The notes under the pieces were generated by a model. The model made no database searches. It was not told where the DNA came from and saw nothing but the letters and a program-made list of their open reading frames with translations. Positions 1-12,800 of a stretch of DNA of 64,000 nucleotides are shown piece after piece (position 1 is the first letter of the stretch; each line of letters opens with the position of its first letter). The stretch lies in the NCBI GenBank assembly GCA_964019135.1, contig OZ025252.1, positions 3,550,823 through 3,614,822 of the forward strand, given 5' to 3'. This DNA is from Arenicola marina (lineage: Eukaryota > Annelida > Polychaeta > Arenicolidae). The position numbers were made by a program, and so were the translations under genes.

Positions 1-1428
1 AAACCAACAGATGTACTGCTGGTCGCTGGTAGTGACAGGGTAAACCAACAGATGTACTGCTGGTCGCTGGTAGTTACAGGGTAAACCAACAGCTGTACTG
101 CTGGGCGCTGGTAGTGACAGGGTAAACCAACAGCTGTACTGCTGGGCGCTGGTAGTGACAGGGTAAACCAACAGCTGTACTGCTGGGCGCTGGTAGTGAC
201 AGGGTAAACCAACAGCTGTACTGCTGGGCGCTGGTAGTGACAGGGTAAACCAACAGCTGTACTGCTGGGCGCTGGTAGTGACAGGGTAAACCAACAGATG
301 TACTGATGGGCGCTGGTAGTGACAGGGTAAACCAACAGCTGTACTGCTGGTCGCTGGTAGTGACAGGGTAAACCAACAGCTGTACTGCTGGGCGCTGGTA
401 GTGACAGGGTAAACCAACAGCTGTACTGCTGGGCGCTGGTAGTGACAGGGTAAACCAACAGCTGTACTGCTGGGCGCTGGTAGTGACAGGGTAAACCAAC
501 AGCTGTACTGCTGGGCGCTGGTAGTGGCAGGGTAAACCAACAGCTGTACTGCTGGGCGCTGGTAGTGACAGGGTAAACCAACAGCTGTACTGCTGGGCGC
601 TGGTAGTGACAGGGTAAACCAACAGATGTACTGCTGGGCGCTGGTAGTGACAGGGTAAACCAACAGCTGTACTGCTGGGCGCTGGTAGTGACAGGGTAAA
701 CCAACAGATGTACTGCTGGGCGCTGGTAGTGGCAGGGTAAACCAACAGCTGTACTGCTGGTCGCTGGTAGTGACAGGGTAAACCAACAGCTCTACTGCTG
801 GGCGCTGGTAGTGACAGGGTAAACCAACAGATGTACTGCTGGGCGCTGGTAGTGGCAGGGTAAACCAACAGCTGTACTGCTGGGCGCTGGTAGTGACAGG
901 GTAAACCAACAGATGTACTGCTGGGCGCTGGTAGTGGCAGGGTAAACCAACAGCTGTACTGCTGGGCGCTGGTAGTGACAGGGCAAACCAACAGATGTAC
1001 TGCTGGGCGCTGGTAGTGACAGGGTAAACCAACAGCTGTAATGCTGGTCGCTGGTAGTGATAGGGTAAACCAACAGCTGTACTGCTGGGCGCTGGTAGTG
1101 ACAGGGTAAACCAACAGCTGTAATGCTGGTCGCTGGTAGTGATAGGGTAAACCAACAGCTGTGCTGCTGGGCGCTGGTAGTGACAAGGTAAACCAACAGC
1201 TGTACTGCTGGGCGCTAGTAGTGACAGGGTAAACCAACAGATGAACTGCTGGGCGCTGGTAGTGACAGGGTAAACCAACAGCTGTACTGCTGGGCGCTGG
1301 TAGTGACAGGGTAAACCAACAGATGAACTGCTGGGCGCTGGTAGTGACAGGGTAAACCAACAGCTGTACTGCTGGTCGCTGGTAGTGACAGGGTAAACCA
1401 ACAGCTGTACTGCTGGTCGCTGGGAGTG
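1..1428. repeat. 41-bp minisatellite, about 35 copies, cut by the window edge
   Basis: Unit begins AAACCAACAGCTGTACTGCT and ends with GGTAGTGACAGGGT. Copies differ at a few fixed sites (CTG/ATG, GGGC/GGTC, TGACA/TGGCA), which interleave irregularly. Because 41 is not a multiple of three and the minus strand has no stops, long minus-strand open frames result; they are not genes. Confidence 0.97.
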
Positions 1429-4020
1429 GTAATATTCAGAGGTAGGCGTACAAAGTTGCCATCCGAAACTAACTTTCTTGCATGGGTGAAAATAGCGTCA
1501 AGCTAAATACTCTACTCTGGCGCCCCCTATTGCCTGAATTTGGGGTGTATGGGAGGGGAAGAGAGGGGGAGGAAGGGATTGGTTGGGCAGACCAAATAAC
1601 GGTCTCTCTCGCCAGCAAGGGTCCGTAAGTTCAAACGGCGGGGGCCAAATATTTCGCCCCGCTCCAAGCTAATGTCTATTCTAGGGCTAGTTATTTTGCC
1701 CCCTGGCGCTGCGAACTTACGGGCCCAGTTCGGTTGAGGAGCAAAGCATCCGTCATCCTGAATTAAGACTGTTCAGAGTTTCCTTTGGCTTGAAAAGTGA
1801 AATAAACTTCCATACAGGAGTCGATTCATGCATGAAAATCGACACTTTGTACAATAGTGTGCATTTTATTTATACTTTAATAAATTTGTTGAAAGTGTAA
1901 TTAGTAGGACCGGTTTGTGTTAAAGTTTGAATAAATGTGCGCCGTACTCCACCCAATTTTGGTGACGTGGTACGCAAGAAAGCCACTCAACATAAGGATA
2001 AGTATGTCTAACAACGTCAAAATGCATAATACTACGAGCTTTATCGACGGATATGTATCACACACTGTATGTCCATACATGCATTTATTTATGCAATGAT
2101 GATGACTTATTTGCATCGTTTTCATTTATAAAGATTTTCGATAGATTTCGCGGTGCCAAATTTGTTCTTAGTTCAAACGTCATCGAACTATTAGTTGAAA
2201 TCCCGTAAATTTGTAAATCAATTCGATCGTGTTTGTTAACTCCGGACATCAATATAACTTCGCAAACAGCACCCCCGATACTGTGAGCCCCAGCTAATCC
2301 TTGTATAACGTGGCACAGACTGACGACTGGCGTAGTGATAGACAAGGTATAGACTTCTGGACCCCCGTGATATCTATCCAGCGGACTTGATACCCAGGTC
2401 ATGTCCGTCTGGAGGGGTGGGTGGCGGTGCCATAGAAACTCCGGTCACGTCTTCTCCCTGCGTCTGGATGCCTGGGGGCCCGAGGGGTGGGCGGGGGGGT
2501 ACTTAGGCGGGGGTCAGGGGGTGCCCGGCCCGCCCGCCACACATCCTTAAGACCCTCCAGATCCGGGCATCGGTCCAAGATACTCTCGAGCTCGTGGCGC
2601 CCCCTATGGGTCGACTTCATCACCGCTTTGCCTCTCATTTCACCTTCAATCTCTTGACCTTTAAGGACAGGGCGCCAGCCGCCCATGGACACATATAAAG
2701 TGGTTGGGGCTACTCAGGGCACCAGTTGAAAGGGACGCGGCCGGTAGGTGGCAGCAGGATGGCTCGGATACGTTTATCCTTTGAATTTGTTCCCGAGGCT
2801 CGCTTTGTATAGACACCGAGTATTTAATCTTTCTTCGACGAAAACGCCGATGATTATTTCACATCGCTAAGGATATATATTACCCTAACCACTCGACGAT
2901 ATAGAAAAGGATATCAAAAGCATATCAAAGGGATATCAAAAGTGTGAAGTAAGATCGTAACGTCAAATTCGGTAAGTCGAAATAATACAAACCCCACTTG
3001 AACCACTAAATCGAGGCATTCAAATAATGAGGCTCGAAAAATCCCTCAACTGGAAGAACACGAGGGCACACAAATGTCGTGTTATTGTTTCTGATATCCT
3101 TTTCTTGACATGGACTTCAGATTTACTCACCATCATAATTAATGATAAGACGTATAGTTTGCAAATCCAACGCAATATATTTTCAAAATGGCGGAACATC
3201 CTTTCCTTATAGAGTAGTTGTTTCAACGGTTGGCAGGGGCCTATTTGTATTGGCGACACGTGACATCACCACAGAGCGAGCACGACCATCGCAACAATAG
3301 GATACAGACAATAAGATAAGGAGACAATAATAAGTCCATCCAACAGGGTATAATAGAGTACTAAGAGTTCACTTCTGTCTCAGTTTGATGGTAGCCAACT
3401 TGGAGAGGGGGGGGGGGGGGGGGTGAGAAACGCTCTTAAACGTGTTTGATCACATGAAAGAACTTTCCCGATAAGTTAAATGACATTGCTCAACGCACGA
3501 TTGCTCCCAGTGTTATTATTAGGTGACTGATAAGGGACAACAGAACCAAGAAGACGAGATAAGGCGTCCTACACACGCGGGGCTCACGTTGCTTAATGTC
3601 CTGCGCCATAGTAACCTTCGGACTGTAAATCGGGATCAGTTCCTGAAGCGATATTGCTCGCACGCCGGTTAGGATTTGACACGTTTCCTTGGCGACCGTG
3701 TAAACAAACAGCCTCATGTGTGTACGAAACAGAGGAAAAGACAGTAACTTTGCAAAATTCTTGAACAATTACAAAAATGGAGGTCACAGTGGGCCTGAAT
3801 GAATATCATAAATATTGCGGCATAACTACATATTCATAGACTTTATGGATACAAGAAAGAAGCAAGGCTCACCGTGGGGCGAATTGCGCCATGCTACCTT
3901 GGCGACCTAGCGGGGTAGGTGGGGGTGACGCCTGGATGGCGGCGCCCCGACCACGGGACCCGCCCAGGGTCAAGGTCGCCTGACGTCCCGAGGTCAAATC
4001 AGGCTTGGTAAGTATCCAGT
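1429..4020. other. no recognised gene; mixed-composition spacer
   Basis: AT-richer sequence with only short open frames. A 17-base G run lies at 3407-3423 and GCGCCCCCTAT-type motifs at about 1520 and 2600. Nothing here could be assigned. Confidence 0.6.
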
Positions 4021-6239
4021 GTGGGTGACAGATATGGTGATGGTGATGATGTGGTGACGGTGGCGGTGATGGTGACGATGACGGTGGCTGTGACGGTGAC
4101 CGTAACGGTGCCAGACTGGTGGGTGGTCTCGGGGGTGGTTTCCGGAAAATTCTTGGGCAAACAATCTCCGACATGTAAGTTCCGCGAAGAAGCAACAGCG
4201 CTCGGTGGTGGTTGTCAGGGCAACCAGTTTGCCGGGGATACTGGGGCCACGCACGGCCTGGCGGACATGGTAGGGGGTGTGGGGGGGGGGGCGGTGGTTA
4301 GGTGGAGGGGGTGGTGGAGGGTGGCGACTAAGAGGTAGGGGGATAGTGGGGGGGGCGGCGTCGTGAAGGCAGGGTGGGAACGGCATGGGCAAGGCTGAAG
4401 GGCTAGGAGGCCGGGGGTAGGCTGGGGCAGGGTGAGGGGCTGGTCCAGGCTGCGGCTGGGGGGGTGGGGGGAAGGCCTGGGGTGGGCTTACAGAGGGGGT
4501 CCGGTGGGATAGCGGAATGCTGACGGGCAGCAGGCGCTAGGCGTCAGGCCGGGATACGCAGCACACACGCACCATATAGTGCGATGTGACCGGGAAAGGG
4601 AATCAAATATGGGAGGCTGGGAGGGGCAAAAAAGGGAAAGACGAAAGGCTGGACGAGAGGACGGACGGACGCTCTAGTAGGTAGGTCGGTAGGTAGGTAG
4701 GCGGGCATTTGCTGGCAAAATTAGGAAAATCCACTTTAATTCCGGGCAAGGTGATGGCCAGATTGCACCCCAAAGAAATTGGGAGTGAGAAGAGCAGGGT
4801 GGGCGGGGAGGGGGTGGGGTGTGTGGAGTAGGGTGTTGGGGGGGGGGGGGGGGTAAAGCGCAAGGCCCCGGAGGGCCCTAGATGGCTGGGGGGCGGCAAG
4901 GCACGCCGGACCAAGGGCCACCACACACCCACCACCACCATCATCATTAGCATAGGAAACAGCAGTAGTGATTGGTACTACTCCACCCTCGCCTTCCAAC
5001 CCCCCCCCCCCCGCCTTCCAACCCCCCCCCCCCTCCCACCGTCCCTCTCGTGCTACCCCACTCCTTGATCCCTTCCCACCCTGTTCCTGTCTCTTGCCAA
5101 TCCCTGATGCCTTATACGTCTTATCGCCCCCCCCCCTCCCCACCCTCGAACCCACCCTCACGCCCTTCATCACTGCTACCATCGCGCCACTTCCCTGCCC
5201 CCTCCCCTCCTCACTCCACCCTCCCCGCTGTCCCTGCACCCCTCCCCCCCCCCTCCACCCCCTACCCCTCCCACCCGGGGAAGTCGGCCCTCTCTCCACA
5301 GTGTTTCACCTCGGACGCCAGGAAAAAGGTATTAGGTCCGTCGGACCCCGCTGTATTATTGGTCAGACGGGTCCCCGGGGGGGCAGGCCGCCGATTTATG
5401 GGGCCGATCGGCCAGGGTGCCAAAGCAGAACCCAACACCCTCACGCCAATCTAGGCCGGACTGACGGGATAATGGAACCGCTAGAGAGAGAGGTGTTACG
5501 GGTGGTGGCGGTTGAAGTAGTTGGTCTGTGGGTGTGTGGGTGTGTGTGTGGGGGGGGGGGCGGCTGGTTTTGGTGGGGGGTTGGGAGGGTGGAGTAGTGT
5601 GGGTGGTGGTGGTGATTGTAGTAGTACGTGTGTGGGTCGGGGGGTGGAGGCTGGTGGTAGTAGTGCATGTGTGCGTTGGGTGGTGGGGGGGGGGGGTGTG
5701 GGGGGTGGCCTCCAGGAAGAGATCTACTGAGGACACCGCCGAGAAGTAGCAGATGGACTGTGGCGTGGGGTGGGGGGGAAACGACAAGGCAGGCCGCCAA
5801 GGGGTGTGGCGGCGCATTGGGGGAGGAGGGACAGGGGGAAGGGGGAGGGGGAGGGGAGCGGGGGCAGATGTGGTTGGGAGTCCAGCCAGCCGTAATGAGC
5901 ACTGATCAGAACCTCCTGACACAGCCCCAAATACAGAATGGAGCGGGAGCCCGGGGGAGGGGGGGGGGGGGCAGCGGTGGGGGGGGGAAGTCACAATGTC
6001 CGAGATGTCCTCACAACAACATTCGTCCAATCCACTCCCCCCTCCCCGCCCGGCCTAACCCCCTCGACCCCCCCCCCTTACACCCCGGGCCGCGTCCCAC
6101 TGTCACCGCCTTGTCGGGAGGGAGGGAGGGGGGCGGGACAGCTGTGGTCACTCAGGGAGGTCGCATCTAAATGTCTTCCTTGGTTAAGGTCTTGGGGGCC
6201 AACTATATGTATATCCGGACAGAGAATCGCCGTCTTTCT
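4021..6239. repeat. strand-skewed low-complexity region
   Basis: GGTGAC-type short repeats at about 4030-4112, G-rich 4260-4500, G run near 4838-4851, C-rich 4980-5290 and G/T-rich 5500-5980. The strand carrying G switches several times. Open frames here encode only proline, histidine or glycine runs and are compositional. Confidence 0.7.
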
Positions 6240-6785
6240 GAGAGCCCGACCAGGTCACAATGGTCTAACTAGGTCAATATGGTCTAACTAGGTCAACATG
6301 GTCTAACTGGGCTACAATGGTCTAACTAGGTCACGATGGTCTAAGTAGGTCACGGTGGTCTAAATAGACCACGATGGTAAAGATAGGCCACGGGGCCGCC
6401 CCGATAGCTCAGTGGGTTAGAGCGCTCGCATTGAGTGCTCTGGTCACCTGAGAGCCTAACGGCACGTGGGTCGGTGGTTCGAGCCCTGCTGTGGCCATGT
6501 CTGTGTGGTCGCAGCATAACGATCCCATGTCTTTCTTCGTAAAGAGTATAGGGTGTTACCCCGGGGGACATGGCTCCACTCTCCCTTTCTTCTCCCATTG
6601 ACGCGATATGACCAAAAGTGGTTAAAGCGTCCTGAATAACCAACCATCTCACTAGGCCACGATGGCCTAAACCGACCACGAGACCTAACTAGGCCACAAT
6701 GGTCTAACTAGGTCACGATGGTTTAACTAGGTCACGATGGTCTAACTGGCTACGATAGTCTAAGACACGATAGACCCCAATAGAC
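6240..6785. repeat. ~20-bp degenerate minisatellite split by a SINE
   Basis: Units resembling GGTCTAACTAGGTCACGAT run from 6240 to about 6390 and resume from 6650 to 6785. The SINE at 6394-6648 sits between the two halves. Confidence 0.85.
6394..6648 (+). mobile_element. tRNA-derived SINE, family A, full length
   Basis: The head has a Pol III A box (TAGCTCAGTGGG) and a B-box-like GGTTCGAGCCC about 60 nt later, then a ~180-bp unrelated body (CCATGTCTGTGTGGTCGCAG ... GACGCGATATGACCAAAAG) and a tail ending AACCAACC. The same order recurs at 16811-17072, 41403-41650 and 58892-59147. The partner LINE is not recognised. Confidence 0.9.
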
Positions 6786-6914
6786 TAGACTAGACTCATT
6801 AGAACATCAAATTGAACTCAATCATCTCATTCGTCTCGCCATGAACGAATGGGCTTGAAGGACACGAGAGGTCAAGGTCAGACGGGAGGTCAAGGTGAGA
6901 ACTCCAATAACTCT

Positions 6915-7228
6915 GGCTCCGTCCCCCCGCCGTCCGCCCTCCATCCCCAGCCCCCGTCCTCCGCCCCCAGCCCCCGGCCTCCGCCCTCCGCCCCCCGTCA
7001 TCCGCCCCCAGCCCCCGTCCGCCGCCCCCAGCCCCCGTCCTCCGTCCTCCGCCCCCAGCCCCCGTCCTCCGTCCTCCGCCCCCGTCCTCCGCCCCCAGCC
7101 CTCCGCCCCCCGTCCTCCGCCCCCAGCCCCCGTCCTCCGCCCCCCGTCCTCCGCCCCCAGCGCCCCGTCCTCCGCCCTTCACCCCCAGCCCCCGTCCTCC
7201 GCCCTACGCCCCCAGCCCAGGTGTCCCG
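6915..7228. repeat. C-rich minisatellite (CCCCCAGCCCCCGTCCTCCG-like)
   Basis: Imperfect 13-20 bp units of CCCCAG, CCCCCGTCCTCCG and CCCTCCG, purine-free for long stretches. The G-rich strand could form G-quadruplexes. Confidence 0.9.
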
Positions 7229-7445
7229 CACACCTCACACGGGGGGCAGACGGGGTTCACACTGAGGAGAGACCGACCACGTGACACCGACCACGTGACA
7301 CTGGGACAGACGCCAATTAACCCTTGCGTTGTCTCCAATGACTCTGGCGCTGGCCGCTAGGTGGGGTACACGTTGGTATGGTACCTGCGTCTGTCCAGCT
7401 GTGCACATGGTTCTACATAGTGGGCCTGTATTATGGAACCATGGA

Positions 7446-7527
7446 CAGTGTCGTCCACCAGTGTCGTCCACCAGTGTCGTCCACCAGTGTCGTCCACCAG
7501 TGTCGTCCACCAGTGTCGTCCACCAGG
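7446..7527. repeat. 13-bp repeat TGTCGTCCACCAG, six copies
   Basis: Six exact, adjacent copies, ending at CACCAGGATT. Confidence 0.96.
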
Positions 7528-7654
7528 ATTTGTGGCAGAACAACAGGATTATACGACACACTGCGGTGTATGACATGGTACATTGTTCGAGAATACGAAT
7601 CCGGGATCCGGTGTACGGGATCTGAACCCGGGGGTCCGTAGTCCGCGGACAGTC

Positions 7655-7870
7655 CGGGGGTTCGGGATCTTCGTCCTGGGGGTCGGGATCCTTCGTCCTG
7701 GGGGTCGGGATCCTTCGTCCGGGGGGTCGGGATCCTTCGTCCTGGGGGTCGGGATCCTTCGTCCTGGGGGTCGGGATCCTTCGTCCTGGGGGTCGGGATC
7801 CTTCGTCCGGGGCGTCGGGATCCTTCGTCCTGGGGGTCGGGAACCTTTGTCCGGGGGGTCGGGATACGTC
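7655..7870. repeat. 22-bp minisatellite GGTCGGGATCCTTCGTCCTG
   Basis: About nine copies of a 22-bp unit carrying GGATCC, with CCTG/CCGG variants. Confidence 0.94.
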
Positions 7871-10472
7871 CAGACCAATGACCTTGGTGATATATAGGTT
7901 TAAGATAGGACAAGAATAAAAATAAAATAGGCCGGAGTTATAAAATGTAATGTAAAATGAAATATTGTAGGTGAACTGTTTCAGTGTTCAAGACTTAAAA
8001 CATTAACACGATGCTGTTCACAAAGTGGTCACGTGGTGCTACAGTTCCATCCGCCAGGTGGCGCGTCGTTTCTCCGCCCTGATACAGCGTAGCGGAGTGT
8101 CCAAGGCCGAGTGGTGTTATTCCCGGAGTGCTAGTAGAGGAGTGTTTGAACGTACAAGATCCAATCTAAGATAATTATCCTCAAGTCAATAAAACGGAAT
8201 GATCTGTGTTTGATTTCCAGCATTCTATTTCAATTCCGGGCATTGATTATAATCTAGGCGAAAGCTGCAGGTTTGCTTCTGCTTGACGCCAAAACCAAAC
8301 TTCCCTAAATCAAACATTGTCTAAATTACACCCAGATTACATCACTTGTCCATAACTGTACATAACTGTTAAGATTGCAATATCGTATTTTAATTGTCTA
8401 TAGAATATGCCGCCATGCGATGACGCCGTCTTGACATCTCGCAAAGACCAACATAATACCCAGAATGCAATGCACATACAGTGGCGCCTCATAGTGGAAC
8501 AATCTGAACTATGCATTGCGAAGTCGTCTAGAAACGGACAGCACGTGCTCTGGTCGCAGGTTGGACCGGAAACGCGTCACAGTGGCCGAATGATACTGGG
8601 TTTTGGGTGAAGTTATTTTCGAATGTGGTCACTATCATCGTGAGCATGTGATGTCGCTCGTAGCCTGGTCGTCTCGGGAGCCATTTTTGAGTGATTTGCG
8701 TACAAGTCTTTAGTTGGTCTCTCAGTGGACAAAGTGGATGACGCAATGGTAAAGCAGCCCCAGCGGAACCCGCCGTTGGGGATTGGCATTTCGCATACTC
8801 ATCGGAGACATAGGTATATAACGGTACATATTGGAGATATGGATCACTGTTATCAGTTGAACTTCTGCCAGCGAGGAGGAAACTTATAACACAGAAAAAG
8901 TTACGCACGAAAAGTGCCTCTCTGCAATAACTTCACCGGAGGGTTGCGGTGTTAAAAATTCGAAGATGACGTTCAATTAAACGTTGACACTTGCTTACCT
9001 AAGAAAACGCCCCGCCGGAATTTTTACTATTTTGCCTCCGTCATTTTCGACATTCGTCAAACAACCGCATTTATTGATCGTATCTTTGATATGGTACTAT
9101 GGTAATTATATGTTGATATTCTCGAACCCGATCATGATTTCAGTCCGGTCGTCGGTCGGTTTACAGAGGTTTTATTGCACATGGGATTCCACTCAATACA
9201 GACCTCGTCCATAAACAAGACACAAAGACAAATTGCGATGAGCTTTTCTTTATTTTTACATGCACATTTCAGTACAAAATACACATACCGGAGCATACAC
9301 ACGTGATGGTCACGTGGTAGAGTCGTGCTGCCCCCTGGTGAGAAAAAAGTGTACTCGCTTACCTTGTACACGGCAGGGTCATGTTCACCTGAACGTCTTT
9401 TGCATAACGTGGATTTGATTCGACAGAAATATTCCATGATACATATTTATACATTATAGACATAGCGTCTAGATATATAGTAGTTCCGTCTTAATTTTAA
9501 TACCATTATAAAAATTTCCTTTCCGATACCCTGAAAACTTCCTTGAATCACATAAATAAAGGCAGATCAGAAACACTAACAAATTTTAAGTCGATTTTTG
9601 TCTGAGCCATGATTAAAAATGTCGTGATAAAGAAAAACTTGAACGGAAATTTAAAGTTCACTTGTAAGTTACAATTTCGCGAAATGCCCAGAAATACGCC
9701 GTCAATCCTAACCATATTATCACCGACAAGGGTAATACATATTATTATCAACAGGACATGATTCATCAGCTTTAAACATGTATATATATATGCACCAAAG
9801 TGAGAAAATATTCCAAATTCATACCATTTATTGCCTTAGCTGACGACCTCAAACCCTTTCCTGGTGAATACAATAAATGAGAGGTAAGGCGGTGCAGTGC
9901 ATAGACGGACAAACCTGAAAGAGGATAATGTCACTCCGGCAAGTATTTCCATGACAACAACACATCAGGATGTTAAGCAGACATGTTTCCATTACAACAG
10001 ATTAAATCGATTTTCGTATTTCACATTTCATTCAGATAGAAATTTAACAATCATTTATGTCACATCTTCACACTAAAAGACTTTATTTATATATAATCTA
10101 TGGAACACTTTTTTAAGACGCCAAATATTTTGTAATAACACCAAGACTTACTTATTCCCGCCTGAACTCAAGCGGATATCAAGTTGCCAAGAATATTTAC
10201 GGCAAGATGTACGTACGCAGGCCAGACGTGGAGGCGAGGTTAGGTCTCCGAGAGCAGCAGGCACTTTGTTCACACCACGTGTGGGTTAGTCCTCAATGAC
10301 ATGAGCAAGGCATGCAGAATAATAATAATAATAGATACAACAGTAGAAAGATGGCTGTTCAGTTATCTGACCCCACTCTCCTCTCCTTAGACATGATGGA
10401 AACAATCTCAAAGATTCACGTTTTTCCTTTACTTAGCCACCGCTAGATGTCACTCAGACTAAATGTCGATGC
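7871..10472. other. AT-rich spacer, no recognised gene
   Basis: Only short frames. A minus-strand frame at 8528-8908 begins with a hydrophobic stretch but has no ATG start and no recognisable family. An isolated strong donor-like TACAAG|GTAAGC lies on the minus strand near 9363. GCTGCCCCCTGGTGAG near 9327 resembles a CTCF core. Confidence 0.55.
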
Positions 10473-10712
10473 GCCATCTAGCGAGTGAGAGTGGTACCAG
10501 TTACATACTGGGGTCTCACCGAGTTTTCTACATCACCAGCTATTTTAAAACCGCCATCTAGCGAGTGAGATTGGTACCAGTTACATACTGGGGTCTCACA
10601 ATGTTTTCTACCTCACCAGCTACTTTAAAACCGCCATCTAGCGAGTGAGATTAGTACCAGTTACATACTGGGGTCTCACAGAGTTTTATACTTGACCAGC
10701 TGCTTTAAAACA
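10473..10712. repeat. 80-bp tandem repeat, three copies, with internal hairpin
   Basis: Starts at GCCATCTAGCGAGTGAG at 10473, 10553 and 10633. Each unit has nested complementary arms GTGAGA...TCTCAC enclosing CCAGT-TACAT-ACTGG. A related inverted piece (CGCTAGATGTCACTC) lies just upstream at about 10441. Confidence 0.92.
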
Positions 10713-12595
10713 AGTCATACTGGGCCCGTCGGGCAAGCAAGCAGAGGGGGTGGAGGCAAAGACAGGAACAGCCTTTCCATAATTGATCATGAACACTTTG
10801 TAGAAGAGCCACCCGTGGATGACAAACGGTATCTGTAATATATGGCACATGCAACACAGCGCCACCTGGCGAATGAGTAATTATCTACCGATACGATAGG
10901 TGGCGCTGCGCGGAGAATGGAAATCCATGCAACGATGTTTCATTTGCATGTGAAGCGCGGAAAAACCTTAGTTAAATAATATTATTAATGAATGGTAACC
11001 TTTATTAAACTTATACATAAGTCCACAACAAATTAGAAATTCCCAAATAAACACTCTGAGTTCGAAAATAAACACTGTTCGAAAATAAACACTGTGTTCG
11101 AAAATAAACACTTTAAAGTGTTCTTCAAGGTTGTGGTTACCTAAACATTGTCAACCGAAGTCCTACATACTACACTCCGCGCTTCACAGCCAAAGAAACA
11201 GTGAAAATAACATCAGATCTGACTATAACAACTGAAATATATATGATTTTCTCTTTGTGACGATATGTATTAGCTCCTCTGGAGTTGACATGCAGTAAGG
11301 CAATATGAAAATAAATAAACAGGGAACACATTTTCTCCACAGTAGTATTACCCTTGGGCTTTGGCAGGACTTGGGAAGGGAAAACCCTTAACTCTTACTG
11401 ACTGCGAGAACCAGAATTGCATATCCTTAAACACCTTTGATTACCAACGAAACTAACAGATTTCCTATAATTTAAAAAGGAAGATGCAGTAGATCTTAAA
11501 ATCAATATAAACCTCTGAAAACAACTGTCACGAGAGTAACATTAAAAAAACTTCAATTAGTTCAATTTGTATAACGTTAATACAGTTTAATTAGTGATTA
11601 AAGAAAAAAAATCAAAGGCTACACTGATTTAACTCTTGCTTTAAATCTATAAAATACGCAAAATAAAAACAACTGAACTTTAACCGAGTTCGCAGTATAC
11701 AACAAAAACCCGAAAAGAACTAAGATACTATTTCCACTTCCAACACCATAATGTAAAAAAGTCTATTGCAGGTAAACTCGTATGACGCTAACCACGGCAC
11801 GCTGCGAGGAGAGGAAACATACATGTACAAGTCCAGGACCAAGCGTGTATTACATACACCGCATGTCAAGCGATAGGGTTGTCGATTACCTATGTAGCCA
11901 GAGTTAGCAGACACAACTCCTCTACCTGCACAGTCCACAGCGGCTACCGCAAGCGATATCTCTATTAAAATGACTAGTTGTCGAATCGGGAGACAAATTA
12001 TAAAAACAGTTTTCTACGTCTATAACCGATAAAGTAACTTATTGAAATCAACATGCACCAGTTAATACGGAGACGACAGCGGCTAGCAGAGTAACATGAT
12101 AACAGCTGCTATAACACTAGTAGTAATAGTAGTATACATTCAGCTATATACAGATACCTAGAACATTGTCTTTTCGTAAGATTTCTTTACTGACCATTGA
12201 TGTTTTCCCTGGCCGTCACAAAAGTTGTTATCCTTACCAATAAGTAACCATTACACAATCTAGGTATTGTGCGTGGACGCTGATGGTTTTGCAAGTTTCA
12301 AGTTTTTTTAAAAAAATATTTACTGAAACGCACTCCGACAAGTCGAAGGTGTCGTTCTTTAGAAATGACAAAACAAAATGGCGGTCTTTTAGCCACAACA
12401 TGTCGCACTGCCACCTCGTGGTGTGGAGATCGCACCAGCTGTGACCTTGAGGCAAGCTATGGTGCTGCCATCTTGCGGCGACAATGTGTATGCCTCCTGA
12501 GGCCGCGGTGCCGGGTATCACGTGGCATTAAAGCGAGCACGTGTCACTATGACGACACGGGTACAGCGACCACGTGGTATAGGAGAAATCCCGCG
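10713..12595. other. AT-rich spacer, no recognised gene
   Basis: Contains an inverted pair of AGCGCCACCT/AGGTGGCGCT motifs at about 10857 and 10897, and three copies of TTCGAAAATAAACACT at 11058-11113. No coding signal seen. Confidence 0.55.
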
Positions 12596-12800
12596 CCGCA
12601 ACCACGTGGTACCTTCAGCGATCACGTGGTACCTTCAGCAACCACGTGGTACCTTCAGCGACCACGTGGTGCCTTTAGCGATCACGTGGTACCTTCAGCA
12701 ACCACGTGGTACCTTCAGCGACCACGTGGTGCCTTTAGCGATCACGTGGTACCTTCAGCAAACACGAGGCACAATTAGGGGCCACGTGGTACCTTCAGCG
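12596..12800. repeat. 20-bp array of CACGTG palindromes
   Basis: About ten units of the form ACCACGTGGTACCTTCAGCG, most with an intact CACGTG (E-box/G-box). A 60-bp higher-order order (ATCACGTGGTACC, ACCACGTGGTACC, ACCACGTGGTGCC) repeats at least twice. Confidence 0.94.

Noticed and set aside
74-1360. 428-codon minus-strand frame
   Set aside because: Lies wholly inside the 41-bp minisatellite; stops are absent from the unit by chance.
6394-6480. True tRNA gene
   Set aside because: The tRNA-like part is joined to a conserved non-tRNA body found in other copies, and the acceptor stem does not close; it is a SINE head.
8528-8908. Secreted small protein on the minus strand
   Set aside because: Starts at GTG rather than ATG, no family resemblance and no trusted splice sites.
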